DNA of 10,441 nt from Eubacteriales Family XIII. Incertae Sedis bacterium (GTDB lineage Bacteria > Bacillota > Clostridia > Peptostreptococcales > Anaerovoracaceae), in assembly GCA_031290715.1 (NCBI GenBank), contig JAITNA010000173.1:1-10441 (forward strand), written 5' to 3'. Position numbers and translations under genes: made by a program. Below the pieces are notes generated by a model. The model did not search any database. It saw only the letters and a program-made list of their open reading frames with translations, and had not been told where the DNA came from. How positions within the stretch are numbered: position 1 is the stretch's first letter; each line of letters opens with the position of its first letter. This document shows, piece after piece, positions 1 to 8,300 of this stretch.

Positions 1-1508
1 GCGACGGTACCCTCGGACGGTTCCATCGCCGTTTCCAAAACGACGAGATCGGCGGCGACGCGCACCTGTTTGCCGAGCAGGGTATCCTCGCCCTGACAGA
101 CGAGCCGGCCGCCCTCCGCGTAGATACGCGATACGCGCCCGCGGACATAGACCGCGCCGTCTTTGCGCGTTTGGTCATAAAACTCTTCATATCCCTTGCC
201 GGGCGTCCGGACATCGATGTAGAAGATGAACACGCGGGCGTCCGGGATTTTGTCAATGATTTGGTGCGCGTGCTTTGCGGCGGCCATGCAGCAGGCGCGG
301 GAACAGTAGGGCTTGCCTTTTTTGGGGTCCCGCGAGCCGACACATTTGACGACGACGACGGTTTTCGGCGCCCGTCCGTCCGACGGGCGGACGATATGTC
401 CCTCCGTCGGCCCGGAAGCGTTCACAAGACGTTCAAACTGCAAGCCGGAAATCACGTCCGCATAGCGGCCCGCGCCGTATTCGCCATACATCGAAGCCCA
501 ATCGACGAGTTTGTATCCGACAGCGACGACGATGGTCCCGAAGGTTTCGGCGATTTCGTCATCTGTGTCGCCGTAATCGATACAGCCGAGCGGGCAGACC
601 TTTTCACAAAGCCCGCATTTGCCGCTTTTGATCTTCAGGCAGCTTTCCTTGTCTATGACGGGTTTGGAAGGCACCGCTTGCGGGAAGAGCTTGTAGATCG
701 CCGTCCGCTTCGAGAGCCCCTGATTGAATTCGTCGTCAACCTTGACCGGGCATTTTTGTTCGCAAGCGCCGCAGCCGGTGCAGATGCCGTGATTGACGAA
801 CTTCGCTTTTCTCCGGATGGTAACGGTGAAATTCCCGATGTATCCCCGGACGTCCGCGACTTCGCAGGATGTCATCAGCCGGATGTTCGGGTGGGCGCTG
901 ACATCGACCATCTTCGGCGTGCTGATACAGGCCGAGCAATCGAGGGTGGGGAAGGTCTTGTCAAGCATGACCATACGCCCGCCGATGGAGGGTTCCCGTT
1001 CGAGCAGCACGACCTCGTGGCCCGCGTCCGCGATGTCAAGCGCCGCCTGAATGCCCGCGATCCCGCCGCCGATCACGAGGGCGCGCTTTATGATGGGGAT
1101 CGAACGCGCTTTCAGCGGCTCGTTTTTGGCGGCCTTCGCCGCGGCCATCCGGACAAGGGCGATGGCCTTCTCCGTGGCTTTTTCGCCGTCCGTATGAACC
1201 CACGACACCTGTTCGCGGATGTTCGCGATTTCAAGCAAATATTCGTTGACGCCGGATTTTTTCAGCATTTTGCGGAATGTCGTTTCATGCATACGCGGCG
1301 AGCAGGACGCGATCACGACGCGTTTCAGGCCGTGTTCCTTGACGGCGTCGAGGATCATCTGCTGGCCGGGCTCGGAACACATATATTTGTATTCGGCGGC
1401 AAAGGCCACGCCCGGGAGCTTCTTCGCCGCTTCCACAACCTTCATCACATCGACGACGGCCGCAATGTTCGTGCCGCAGTGGCAGACAAAAACGCCGGTC
1501 TTGCTCAT
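1..1508 (-). CDS. hdrA: HdrA-like heterodisulfide reductase subunit A, FAD/Fe-S electron-transfer flavoprotein (C-terminus outside window)
   Basis: About 502 N-terminal codons are present; the frame stays open to base 1, so the C-terminal part lies outside. HdrA is the FAD subunit of soluble Hdr complexes, where it can bifurcate electrons between ferredoxin and the HdrBC branch. Visible signatures are an N-terminal CHCGTN (residues 9-14), CSEPGQ (44-49), ASCSPRMHE (68-75), a dinucleotide-binding VIGGGIAG (145-152), a C191-x2-C194 pair, two ferredoxin motifs (C243, C246, C249, C253 and C290, C298, C301, C305) and a KCVGSRD segment followed by YCSRACC (388-407). The LFPQAVP stretch before the second ferredoxin motif is typical of HdrA. 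The ATG overlaps the hdrB stop as ATGA and has a GAGG seven bases upstream. No MvhD/FlpD-type partner is visible; one could lie downstream. The family call is very secure, but the electron partner is unknown. Confidence 0.95.
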   Translation of the reverse strand, partial: MSKTGVFVCHCGTNIAAVVDVMKVVEAAKKLPGVAFAAEYKYMCSEPGQQMILDAVKEHGLKRVVIASCSPRMHETTFRKMLKKSGVNEYLLEIANIREQVSWVHTDGEKATEKAIALVRMAAAKAAKNEPLKARSIPIIKRALVIGGGIAGIQAALDIADAGHEVVLLEREPSIGGRMVMLDKTFPTLDCSACISTPKMVDVSAHPNIRLMTSCEVADVRGYIGNFTVTIRRKAKFVNHGICTGCGACEQKCPVKVDDEFNQGLSKRTAIYKLFPQAVPSKPVIDKESCLKIKSGKCGLCEKVCPLGCIDYGDTDDEIAETFGTIVVAVGYKLVDWASMYGEYGAGRYADVISGLQFERLVNASGPTEGHIVRPSDGRAPKTVVVVKCVGSRDPKKGKPYCSRACCMAAAKHAHQIIDKIPDARVFIFYIDVRTPGKGYEEFYDQTRKDGAVYVRGRVSRIYAEGGRLVCQGEDTLLGKQVRVAADLVVLETAMEPSEGTV

Positions 1509-2401
1509 ATCGCCGCCTCGCTTTCCGCGCCGCGAAGGGCTTTCGCGACGATCCTCATCACAGGGACATGGTGGGTATCTATGGCGATCCGCTCGCCGCC
1601 CGCACCCATGGCGATGGCCAAAAGCTCCGTAATCGAGAGGACGGGAATGGTTTTCCCGCCGCGTTTTTTCACATATTCACCCTGCCGCATTTCGAGGTTC
1701 ATATTGCACATCGGACAGGCGGTCAGCACCATATCCGCGCCGTTTTCCCGGGCGTTATCGAGGATGCGCCACACGAGCGGCCGGGCTTCGCGCGCGGCGT
1801 CGTTTTGGTGCGCGGCCCCGCAGCATTCCGTTTTGAAGCCCCATTCCACCGGGACCGCCCCGGTCAGTTTCGCGATTTCGTCCATCATTAGCGGATTTTC
1901 GCGGTCCTTCGCCCCCGTTACCTCCGCCGGCCGGATGTTCAGGCAGCCGTAGTAGCAAGCGACGTTCAGCCGGGCGAATTTGCGCAGGATGGCCGCTTCA
2001 ATCCCCCGCAGGGCTTCCTCCGAGGAGAGGATATCGAGGAAATTGTAGACCTCCCGCTTCGCTTCGTAGGGGCGCCCGACGACCTTTTCCGCCATGTAGC
2101 GCGTGCCCTTGTCGCTCCGGACCTTGAAGTTCGCGAGTTTGAGCCTTGCGTAACAAGATGCGCAGCCGGAAACGATATCGAGATCGGGATGGTCCGCTTC
2201 GGCCCTCGCAAGCGACCGGGCCGGCAGGGAAAGCCCCAAGGCCTCGCTGAGGACGTGCGCGGAGGTCGCGCCGCAGCAGTTCCAGTCTTTGATTTCCACG
2301 AGATCAATACCGATCCTGTCAAAAACAAAATCGTTCGCCAAGCGCGTCGATTTTGCCGTGCTTTCCGTCGCGCATCCCGGAAAATATGAATAGCGGATCA
2401 T
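1505..2401 (-). CDS. hdrB: HdrB-like heterodisulfide reductase subunit B (two CCG domains)
   Basis: This 298-residue protein carries two complete cysteine-rich CCG domains, the signature of HdrB, which in methanogens binds two non-cubane [4Fe-4S] clusters at the disulfide-reducing site. The first motif has C10, C42-C43 and C80-x2-C83; the second has C153, C193-C194 and C229-x2-C232. No cysteine of either motif is missing, so it should be redox active and not a degenerate relative. The length fits stand-alone HdrB. The start is supported by a GGAGG seven bases upstream and by an ATGA overlap with the end of hdrC. In bacteria HdrB homologues usually do not act on CoM-S-S-CoB; they pass electrons to or from other acceptors, so the natural substrate here is unknown. 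The neighbouring molybdoenzyme is a candidate partner by context only. Confidence 0.95.
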   Translation of the reverse strand: MIRYSYFPGCATESTAKSTRLANDFVFDRIGIDLVEIKDWNCCGATSAHVLSEALGLSLPARSLARAEADHPDLDIVSGCASCYARLKLANFKVRSDKGTRYMAEKVVGRPYEAKREVYNFLDILSSEEALRGIEAAILRKFARLNVACYYGCLNIRPAEVTGAKDRENPLMMDEIAKLTGAVPVEWGFKTECCGAAHQNDAAREARPLVWRILDNARENGADMVLTACPMCNMNLEMRQGEYVKKRGGKTIPVLSITELLAIAMGAGGERIAIDTHHVPVMRIVAKALRGAESEAAI

Positions 2402-2943
2402 TTGTATTCCTCCAATTTGTCCCAGTTTTCTGCCCGTTCGATGAGCTTGGCCAATTCATCCCGCCCCTCGATCCTATGCGGCGCCGGGCCGATCATGCGC
2501 TTTCCTGCCATATGCGGCAAGGCCGCCATATCCTGCGTAGGCTTCAGCGCAAGGGCATTGTAAAGGCCGGCGAGAATCATCTCATGGCTCTTCCCGAACA
2601 TCTTGAGATTGGCGACGAACACCTTGTTGAGCACCTCGCTGTCACGGCGGGTGATGCCGCGCCGCGCCGCTTCATAGCGCGCTTCCTCGATGAAGGCCGG
2701 GATGTTGACGTCGTGCGGGCAGCGGTCGGCACAGGCATAGCACCCGCTGCAGAGCCAGATCGTATTGCTTTTCAGAATGCGGTCCAACGATCCGATCTGC
2801 GCGCAGCGCATGATGCCGCGCGGCTTTAAGTCCATTCCGTCTGCCATCGGGCAGCCCCCGCTGCATTTGCCGCATTGATAGCAGTCGTACCGGCGTACAT
2901 CCGCCTTGTCCATCAATTCCTGTAATATTTCATGATCCGTCAT
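2398..2943 (-). CDS. hdrC: HdrC-like heterodisulfide reductase subunit C (2x[4Fe-4S] ferredoxin-type)
   Basis: This 181-residue iron-sulfur protein connects HdrA to HdrB. Two classical four-cysteine motifs are visible: C21, C24, C27, C31 (CYQCGKCSGGCP) and C65, C68, C71, C75 (CSGCYACADRCP), followed by a mostly helical C-terminal half as in HdrC. The frame extends further upstream, but a GGAGG at 2951-2955 sits seven bases before the ATG at 2943 and only one base before an in-frame ATG at 2949, so 2943 is the likely start. The gene begins 14 bases inside the end of the polyprenyl synthase gene and its stop overlaps the hdrB start, which ties prenyl synthesis and Hdr into one transcript. The hdrC-hdrB-hdrA order is a common bacterial arrangement. 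Confidence 0.94.
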   Translation of the reverse strand: MTDHEILQELMDKADVRRYDCYQCGKCSGGCPMADGMDLKPRGIMRCAQIGSLDRILKSNTIWLCSGCYACADRCPHDVNIPAFIEEARYEAARRGITRRDSEVLNKVFVANLKMFGKSHEMILAGLYNALALKPTQDMAALPHMAGKRMIGPAPHRIEGRDELAKLIERAENWDKLEEYK

Positions 2944-4051
2944 ATCCATACCTCCGTTTTTCGTTCGCGAAGCGGACGGGCGCCGTCTTTTCGCTTTCGC
3001 CGCGCGCATTCGGCGCCGCCGCGAGCGTATCGAGAAGGATCGTCAGCGCTTCCGTGTACTCGTTTGCCGGCAGCCGCGACAGGGCATCCCCGGCGCGGCC
3101 TTGCTGCCGCGCGATGGCCGCGCGCGCGTAGTCGATCCCGCCCGTGTCTGCCGCGATCTCCGCGAGGGCGCGGATTTCGGCGGGGCTTTTCACGCGCTTG
3201 CGGAGCGCCGCCCGCAGCTTTTCGCCCTCCCTTGTGCCTTCACGGAGCTGCGTCAATGCGTAGAGGATGGGCAGGGAATAGATCCCGCGCTCCATATCCT
3301 GCGAGATGGGTTTCCCGTCCGTCGGAATCTGTTCGCAGTCCAAAAGGTCGTCGCGGAGCTGAAACAGGATACCGAGGGCGTGCCCATAGTCGGAAAGCGC
3401 GGAAACGACGCGTTGCCCCGCGCCGGCCGCGAGCGCCCCGGTCAGGCAGCTGCCTTTGATCAAAACCGCGGTCTTGCGTTCAATGCGCTTGCAGTAGTCC
3501 TCTTCGTCCTGCGCCTTCAGATCAAATTCGATTTCAAGCTGGCGCAGCTCGCCGAAACACATCTCCATCGGGATCTTCGCGACGACATCGATCACAGCGT
3601 CCGCGTCCGCGTCCTCCAGAAGCGCTAAGGCTTCCCCGATCATCGCAAAGCCGCACATCGCCGCGTATCCGTCGCCTTTTTCGGCGTTGATCGTAGCCCG
3701 GCTGCGCCGCAGCGGCGAGCGGTCTACGATGTCGTCATGGACGAGGGAAGCGGAGTGTATGAGCTCGATGGCGCACATAAGCCGGACGATCCGCGCTTCA
3801 TCGGGGCGCCCGAAACCCGCGGCAAGACGGACGAGCATGGGGCGCAGCCTTTTCCCGCCGCTTGAAAGGGCGCTGTATATCCATCCGTCTTTCTCGGTCG
3901 CGCCCGCCGCGTCAAAACGCCTTGCAAACCATTCCTCCATCAGCGAAAGGGCGCGGCGCGTTTCCGCGGCGGCGGTCTTGTAGCAGCCCTTGTTCAGGGC
4001 CGCGAGCAATTTATTGGATTCAAACGAGTCGATTTTCATGCTCATTCCCAC
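2930..4051 (-). CDS. Long-chain polyprenyl diphosphate synthase (trans-isoprenyl, class I)
   Basis: This protein of up to 373 residues condenses isopentenyl diphosphate onto an allylic primer to make a long all-trans prenyl chain, usually the quinone side chain. Visible motifs are GKRLRP (66-71), the first Asp-rich motif DDIVD (106-110), RKTA (192-195) and the second Asp-rich motif DDLLD (234-238), so the catalytic site is intact. The residues four and five positions before the first motif are small (S102, A101). In this family bulky aromatics there stop elongation early, so a long-chain product is inferred. About 30 residues at the C-terminus look low in complexity and non-conserved. The start is uncertain: GTG at 4051 has an AGGGA nine bases upstream, and ATG codons follow at 4045 and 4039, the latter with a GGGA six bases upstream. 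It follows the small 144-residue gene by 12 bases. A link to menaquinone or another quinone is inference. Confidence 0.9.
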   Translation of the reverse strand: MGMSMKIDSFESNKLLAALNKGCYKTAAAETRRALSLMEEWFARRFDAAGATEKDGWIYSALSSGGKRLRPMLVRLAAGFGRPDEARIVRLMCAIELIHSASLVHDDIVDRSPLRRSRATINAEKGDGYAAMCGFAMIGEALALLEDADADAVIDVVAKIPMEMCFGELRQLEIEFDLKAQDEEDYCKRIERKTAVLIKGSCLTGALAAGAGQRVVSALSDYGHALGILFQLRDDLLDCEQIPTDGKPISQDMERGIYSLPILYALTQLREGTREGEKLRAALRKRVKSPAEIRALAEIAADTGGIDYARAAIARQQGRAGDALSRLPANEYTEALTILLDTLAAAPNARGESEKTAPVRFANEKRRYGYDGS

Positions 4052-4063
4052 TTCATAGGATCC

Positions 4064-4498
4064 CTATGATACTTCTTCGCAAAAGCGGTCGACCATTTCG
4101 AGAAAGGCCTTTTTGGAATGTCCGCGCAGCGGATTTGACGCGTCCGCGCCGATCGTGTTCATCTGCTCCGTCAAGAGGTCCGTCGTCTGTTTGCTGCGCA
4201 GCGGCAAGGCAAGCTCCACGGCAAGGCTCATGAAATAATCCCCGAGGATGATCCGTTTGCCCGCGATGGAACCGCGCGCCGTGACAAGCCGCTTCGCTTC
4301 ATACAGGGCTTGCAGGGACGCCGCGATTTCCGCCGCGTGCGCCTTTCCGCCCATGCGGCCCAGCGCCCGGTCGAGGACGATGGAATGCTCCGCTTCATCG
4401 GCCGCGCGGAGCCCAAGCCGGAGGAGCAGAAGGCGCCCCTCGTCCAAATAGGAGAGGGCGGTTTCCCGTTCCGTACCCATTTCGCGCCGCGCCGTCAT
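4064..4498 (-). CDS. Small protein resembling the non-catalytic subunit of heteromeric polyprenyl diphosphate synthase (HepS/HexA-like)
   Basis: This 144-residue, mostly helical soluble protein has no signal peptide or cysteine motif. Residues 62-100 (ALYEAKRL... then ILGDYFMSLAVELALPL) resemble the prenyl synthase segment around the first Asp-rich motif and the following GDYLxxxAxELL helix, but the DDxxD is absent, as expected for a non-catalytic regulatory subunit. Its size is close to the roughly 140-residue small subunit of Micrococcus luteus hexaprenyl diphosphate synthase as I recall it, and it sits immediately upstream of the catalytic synthase, comparable to the hepS-hepT pairing in Bacillus. 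It starts at an ATGA overlap with the Fe-S subunit gene and lacks a clear ribosome site of its own, so translation is probably coupled. The alternative is a TorD-type molybdoenzyme chaperone, which would also suit the position; I see no TorD signature, but sequence alone leaves this open. Confidence 0.45.
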   Translation of the reverse strand: MTARREMGTERETALSYLDEGRLLLLRLGLRAADEAEHSIVLDRALGRMGGKAHAAEIAASLQALYEAKRLVTARGSIAGKRIILGDYFMSLAVELALPLRSKQTTDLLTEQMNTIGADASNPLRGHSKKAFLEMVDRFCEEVS

Positions 4499-5337
4499 GC
4501 CGGATACAAAACGCCCGTATCGACGCTGTCCGCACCCACTTCTACCAATAATGATATCGTGCCTTTCCCCGGCAGCTCCGCCGCGATCTCATAGGCCCCG
4601 CTGCCCGGTTCGACCGGATCGAAGCGAAATTCCCCGAAGGTTGACGTGACGACGCTGCCGACGACCGCCCCGTCCTTCTTCAAAAACACCTCGACGTTTT
4701 CCGCGCAGACGTCGGTATCCTTGTCCTCGCGGTAGGCGATTTCGCCGGAGATCATGTTTTTTTCGTATCGGTGCAGGTTTTTGTACCAAACCCGCGGGCC
4801 GGCGGCCTTCGGTACGATGCTGACAAGGCCCTTTTCTTCCGCGAGTTTTTCAAACTCGATATCCTCCATACAGAGCGCGCGCAGCGCGCGCAGCGGACAG
4901 GACTGCACACAGCGCGGCTCTTTCCATCCATCGTCGATCAAATGCGCGCAGAACGTGCATTTCTGCGCGGCGCCGATCTCCTCGTTCCAGCTGATGGCGC
5001 CGAAAGGGCAGGCATCCACGAGTTTCTCATTCCCGAGCGCTTTCCGCGGGTCGAGCAGGACGATGCCGTCCGCGCGCCTGACCACACAGCCGGGCGCGTT
5101 CTTCGCGCAGGGCGCGTTCTCGCAATGATTGCACAGGGCCGGGCGGTAGGCCAAGTCTACGCGCGGGTGTGTGCCGCGTTCGCGCCGCGACATGACGATC
5201 CATTTCTGGCCGCGTTTCTGCTGCCGGTCCGTATAGGGAAGCCACTCGTTCCCGACATGCTCGTCCTTGCAGGAGAGCATGCACGTGTAACAGCCGATAC
5301 ATTTATTGACGTCAAAGACGAGATGCCACCTTTTCAT
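4495..5337 (-). CDS. Iron-sulfur subunit of a pyrogallol transhydroxylase-type molybdoenzyme (DmsB-like, three [4Fe-4S], C-terminal beta domain)
   Basis: This 280-residue ferredoxin-like subunit passes electrons to or from the Mo subunit encoded just upstream. Twelve motif cysteines, enough for three [4Fe-4S] clusters, lie at C13, C16, C19, C23; C69, C72, C77; C110; C127, C130; C143, C147. Where DmsB and NrfC proteins carry a further CxxCxxxC before the CP at 110-111, this protein has KALGNEKLVDACP, so one cluster is missing; this reduced pattern is that of the Pelobacter acidigallici transhydroxylase small subunit as I recall it. Other family-like stretches are RRERGTHPR (51-59), CNHCENAPC (69-77), RVWYKNLHRYEKN (182-194) and FGEFRFD (234-240). 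Residues about 197-280 form a predicted transthyretin/Ig-like beta domain, also known from that enzyme. AGGAGG lies eight bases before the ATG. No export signal is seen, so it should be cytoplasmic. Confidence 0.88.
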   Translation of the reverse strand: MKRWHLVFDVNKCIGCYTCMLSCKDEHVGNEWLPYTDRQQKRGQKWIVMSRRERGTHPRVDLAYRPALCNHCENAPCAKNAPGCVVRRADGIVLLDPRKALGNEKLVDACPFGAISWNEEIGAAQKCTFCAHLIDDGWKEPRCVQSCPLRALRALCMEDIEFEKLAEEKGLVSIVPKAAGPRVWYKNLHRYEKNMISGEIAYREDKDTDVCAENVEVFLKKDGAVVGSVVTSTFGEFRFDPVEPGSGAYEIAAELPGKGTISLLVEVGADSVDTGVLYPA

Positions 5338-5358
5338 GGCGCTTTCCTCCTATTCCTG

Positions 5359-8300
5359 TTATTTCCTGTTTTCCCGGTAAGTAAGCTCCTGCTCGGCCGC
5401 CGAATTTTCCGCCGGCCCTTTCAATGCCGCGAATACCGGAATCCGCGCGGCCATAGCCTCGTCCCATTTGCGCACCTCGAGCATACAGGAATTGGGCGCG
5501 ATGCCGTGCGCGTGCTTCGACACCGTGCGCCCCGGCGTCAGATTGTTGATACAGCCGTTTCTGTCGGTTGATTTGCCGGGCTCCCCGACCGGGCGATAGT
5601 CCGCGCAGGACTCGTGCGAGTGAACCATGCCGACGGGCATCCGCTCCGTGATCTCGAGCGCGCAGAGTACGCTCCCGCGGTCGTTGTACAGCTCGACGAT
5701 ATCCCGCGGCTTCAGCCCGCGCGCCGCCGCGTCCGCGCGGTTCATACGGCAGATCCAGTAGTCGAAGCCGTCTACGCGAAGGCGGTGTTCCTCCACCTCG
5801 TTCATGAAGCCCTGCTTGCCGTCCTGCATCGTATGGAAAGAATAGCGCGGGTGCGTGGAGATCAGCTGCAAGGGATATTTTTTCGCCAATTTGCTTGCGG
5901 GGCCCTCCCAAGCTACCTTGTATTTGGGGATGGCCGGGCGTTCGTCGTCGTCCGGCGCAAAGCGTTTCAGGGACAGGCTTTCAAATTCAAACAGCCCGGA
6001 TTGCGTTTGCAGGCCTTCTCCGTAGCGCCCGTAATATTCGCTCGGCAGCGGCGTCAGCTCCGGCGTGTCCTTTTTCCGGTTTTCGTAAAACCATCGGTAG
6101 GCGACGGGGTCGCGCCGGTCCTCGGGCAGCGGCGGGACGACATAATATCCCTTTTGCAGAAATTCCATCCAACCGATACGCTTCGGAAGGTCACTGGATT
6201 CAAATACGCGTTTGACCCAGTCAAAATCGGTATTCCCCTCGCTGTAGACCTGCCCGAGCCCGAGCCGGTTCGCGAGCTGCGCGTAGATTTCAAAGTCCGG
6301 CTTCGACTCGCCGAGCGGCTCGATGCATTTGTGCTGAATATGGACGACACGATAATTGTTTTGCAGATAGGCCTTTTCGATATAGCCGCCGCAGTTGGCC
6401 GCTTCCGCGATATCCCAACGCTCAAAATTTGTGCAAGCCGGCAGGATGACGTCCGCAAAACGCGTTTCCCCCTCCATCCAGATCGACTGGTTGACGACAA
6501 ACTCAAGGCTGTCCGTCCGATACATCTTCACAAAGCGGTTGGACTCCGGCTGTGTGCCGATGTGGGAACCGCCGAATTTGTAGTACATCTTGACCGGATT
6601 GTGGCCGGGCATGGGATATTTCAATAACGGAAACTGCGAGTTGTGCGAGTAGACACCCGCGATATGGGCCTGGGTTTCCTTGTTGATAATGGCCTCCGGG
6701 ATGCGGATGCGCGGAATGCCCTGCGGGTTGGAATTGACGCTCGGGCTCTGCGGCATCCGGTTGTAGACGTGGACGCCCGCCCCGGTCGTGTTGTAGTCGC
6801 CGGACATGCCGCCTTCGGCATAGCCGGGGAACCAGAAATGCGTATCGAGCGGCGTACCGTGCTGCAGGCAGCCGAAGTTGACGCCGGGCTTGCCCCAACC
6901 TTGCATGGCGATCAGGCAGACCATACTGCTTGCCCATTCCGTCGCATAGGCCTGACGCCCCGCGCCGCCGAACGAATGCAGCGCGCCCGCCGCGAGATAG
7001 GTGGGTACGCGCGCCCATTTCTTCGCGAGGGCCGTGACGACCCGCGCGGGAATGCCGGACTCCTTCTCCTGCCATGCGGCGTTTTTCGGAATCCCGTCCT
7101 CCTCGCCCATGACATAGGCTTTCCACTTGTCGAAGCCATGCGTGCGCGTTCTGACAAATTCGTGATCGTAACTCCCGTCCGCCATCCACTGATGGGCGAT
7201 GGCAAGGGCGATCGCCGTATCCGTGCCGGGCCGCGGCGCGATCCACTTCCCCTTGAATACAGAAGCGGTGCAATTATAGAAGGGATCGATGTGAACGGCT
7301 TCGATGCCGAGCTCGTCCATCCACGCGCGGCGGATGGTGCCTTCCTGCGCGCCGTAGACGCCGCTCGTCACCTCGGGGTCCGCCGACCAGAACACGATCA
7401 TCTCCGCGTGCTGCATGCAGTCCTCCACCGTGCCGTAGTATTCCGCGCCGCCGTTGCGCGCGCTGCCGCCGTAATGGTGGGAAGCGCCCCAAGCAAAGCC
7501 CTCCCAACTGTCGGGATTGCGCGCGTCCATCGTCGCGCCGACGCAGTTGAAAAAGCGCCTTGTGCAGCTTGTGTAATATCCGACGTTGCCCCAAGTATGA
7601 TGGCTGCCCGACGTGTGGAAGACCGTCCCTGCGCCGTAGGCCCGCCGGATTCGGATCATTTCCCCCGCCACGATTTCAAGCGCTTCATCCCAACTGATCC
7701 GCTCGTAGCCGGAAACGCCGCGGTTTTCGTAATGGCGTTCGCCGTTTGGATCAAAGTCTACGCGCTTCATCGGATAGAGAATGCGGTCCGGCGAATAGAC
7801 GAGGGATTTGAGGGCCATCGTATGCGGGCTGATCGTGCTGCGTTTCGGCGGCGAGAATTTCTTGCCCTTCGCCGTGATCACCCATGGCTCCGGATCGTCC
7901 GCGCTGAAGTCGATGGGCGTGATCCGCACGATACGGCCGTCCTTCACATAGACGAAAACCGCGCCGCCGTTCGTGCCGTTGACGTAGCGCATCTCCCCGT
8001 TTTTCATCTTCGTGCCGTACGCGCCGCCGTAAAGCACGGGCGCGGCAAAGACTTTCAAGAGAAGGGATGAAAACCAAGAACTCTTTTCATCGTCCCCCTC
8101 CAGAATAATATTATTGTTTTTGGCCGCGTTCACAAATTCCATCTGATTGCGGACGACGAAGGTGAGTTTGCGGGCGGTCGCCATATCCTCGAAGATCATC
8201 GTGACGTCCGCGTCCGCGTATACGCCTGTTTTCGCCGTGACGGCCCCGCTTTTGAAGCGGAAGCAGCGCCCGCAGCTGTCGTCCCGGAGTTTGAGCTGCA

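Noticed and set aside
171..1952. A 593-codon open frame on the plus strand
   Set aside because: It lies antisense to hdrA and hdrB, both of which have full family motifs; the translation has no recognisable domain and reflects high GC content.
4064..4498. TorD/DmsD-type molybdoenzyme chaperone
   Set aside because: Position next to a molybdoenzyme would fit, but the protein is short and I see none of the TorD motifs, while the GDYFMSLAVELA helix and adjacent synthase favour a prenyltransferase subunit. Kept as an alternative, not excluded.
6643..8070. A 475-codon plus-strand open frame, and another of 337 codons at 5614-6627
   Set aside because: Both are antisense shadows of the molybdoenzyme gene, Arg/Ala/His-rich with no family motif or ribosome site.
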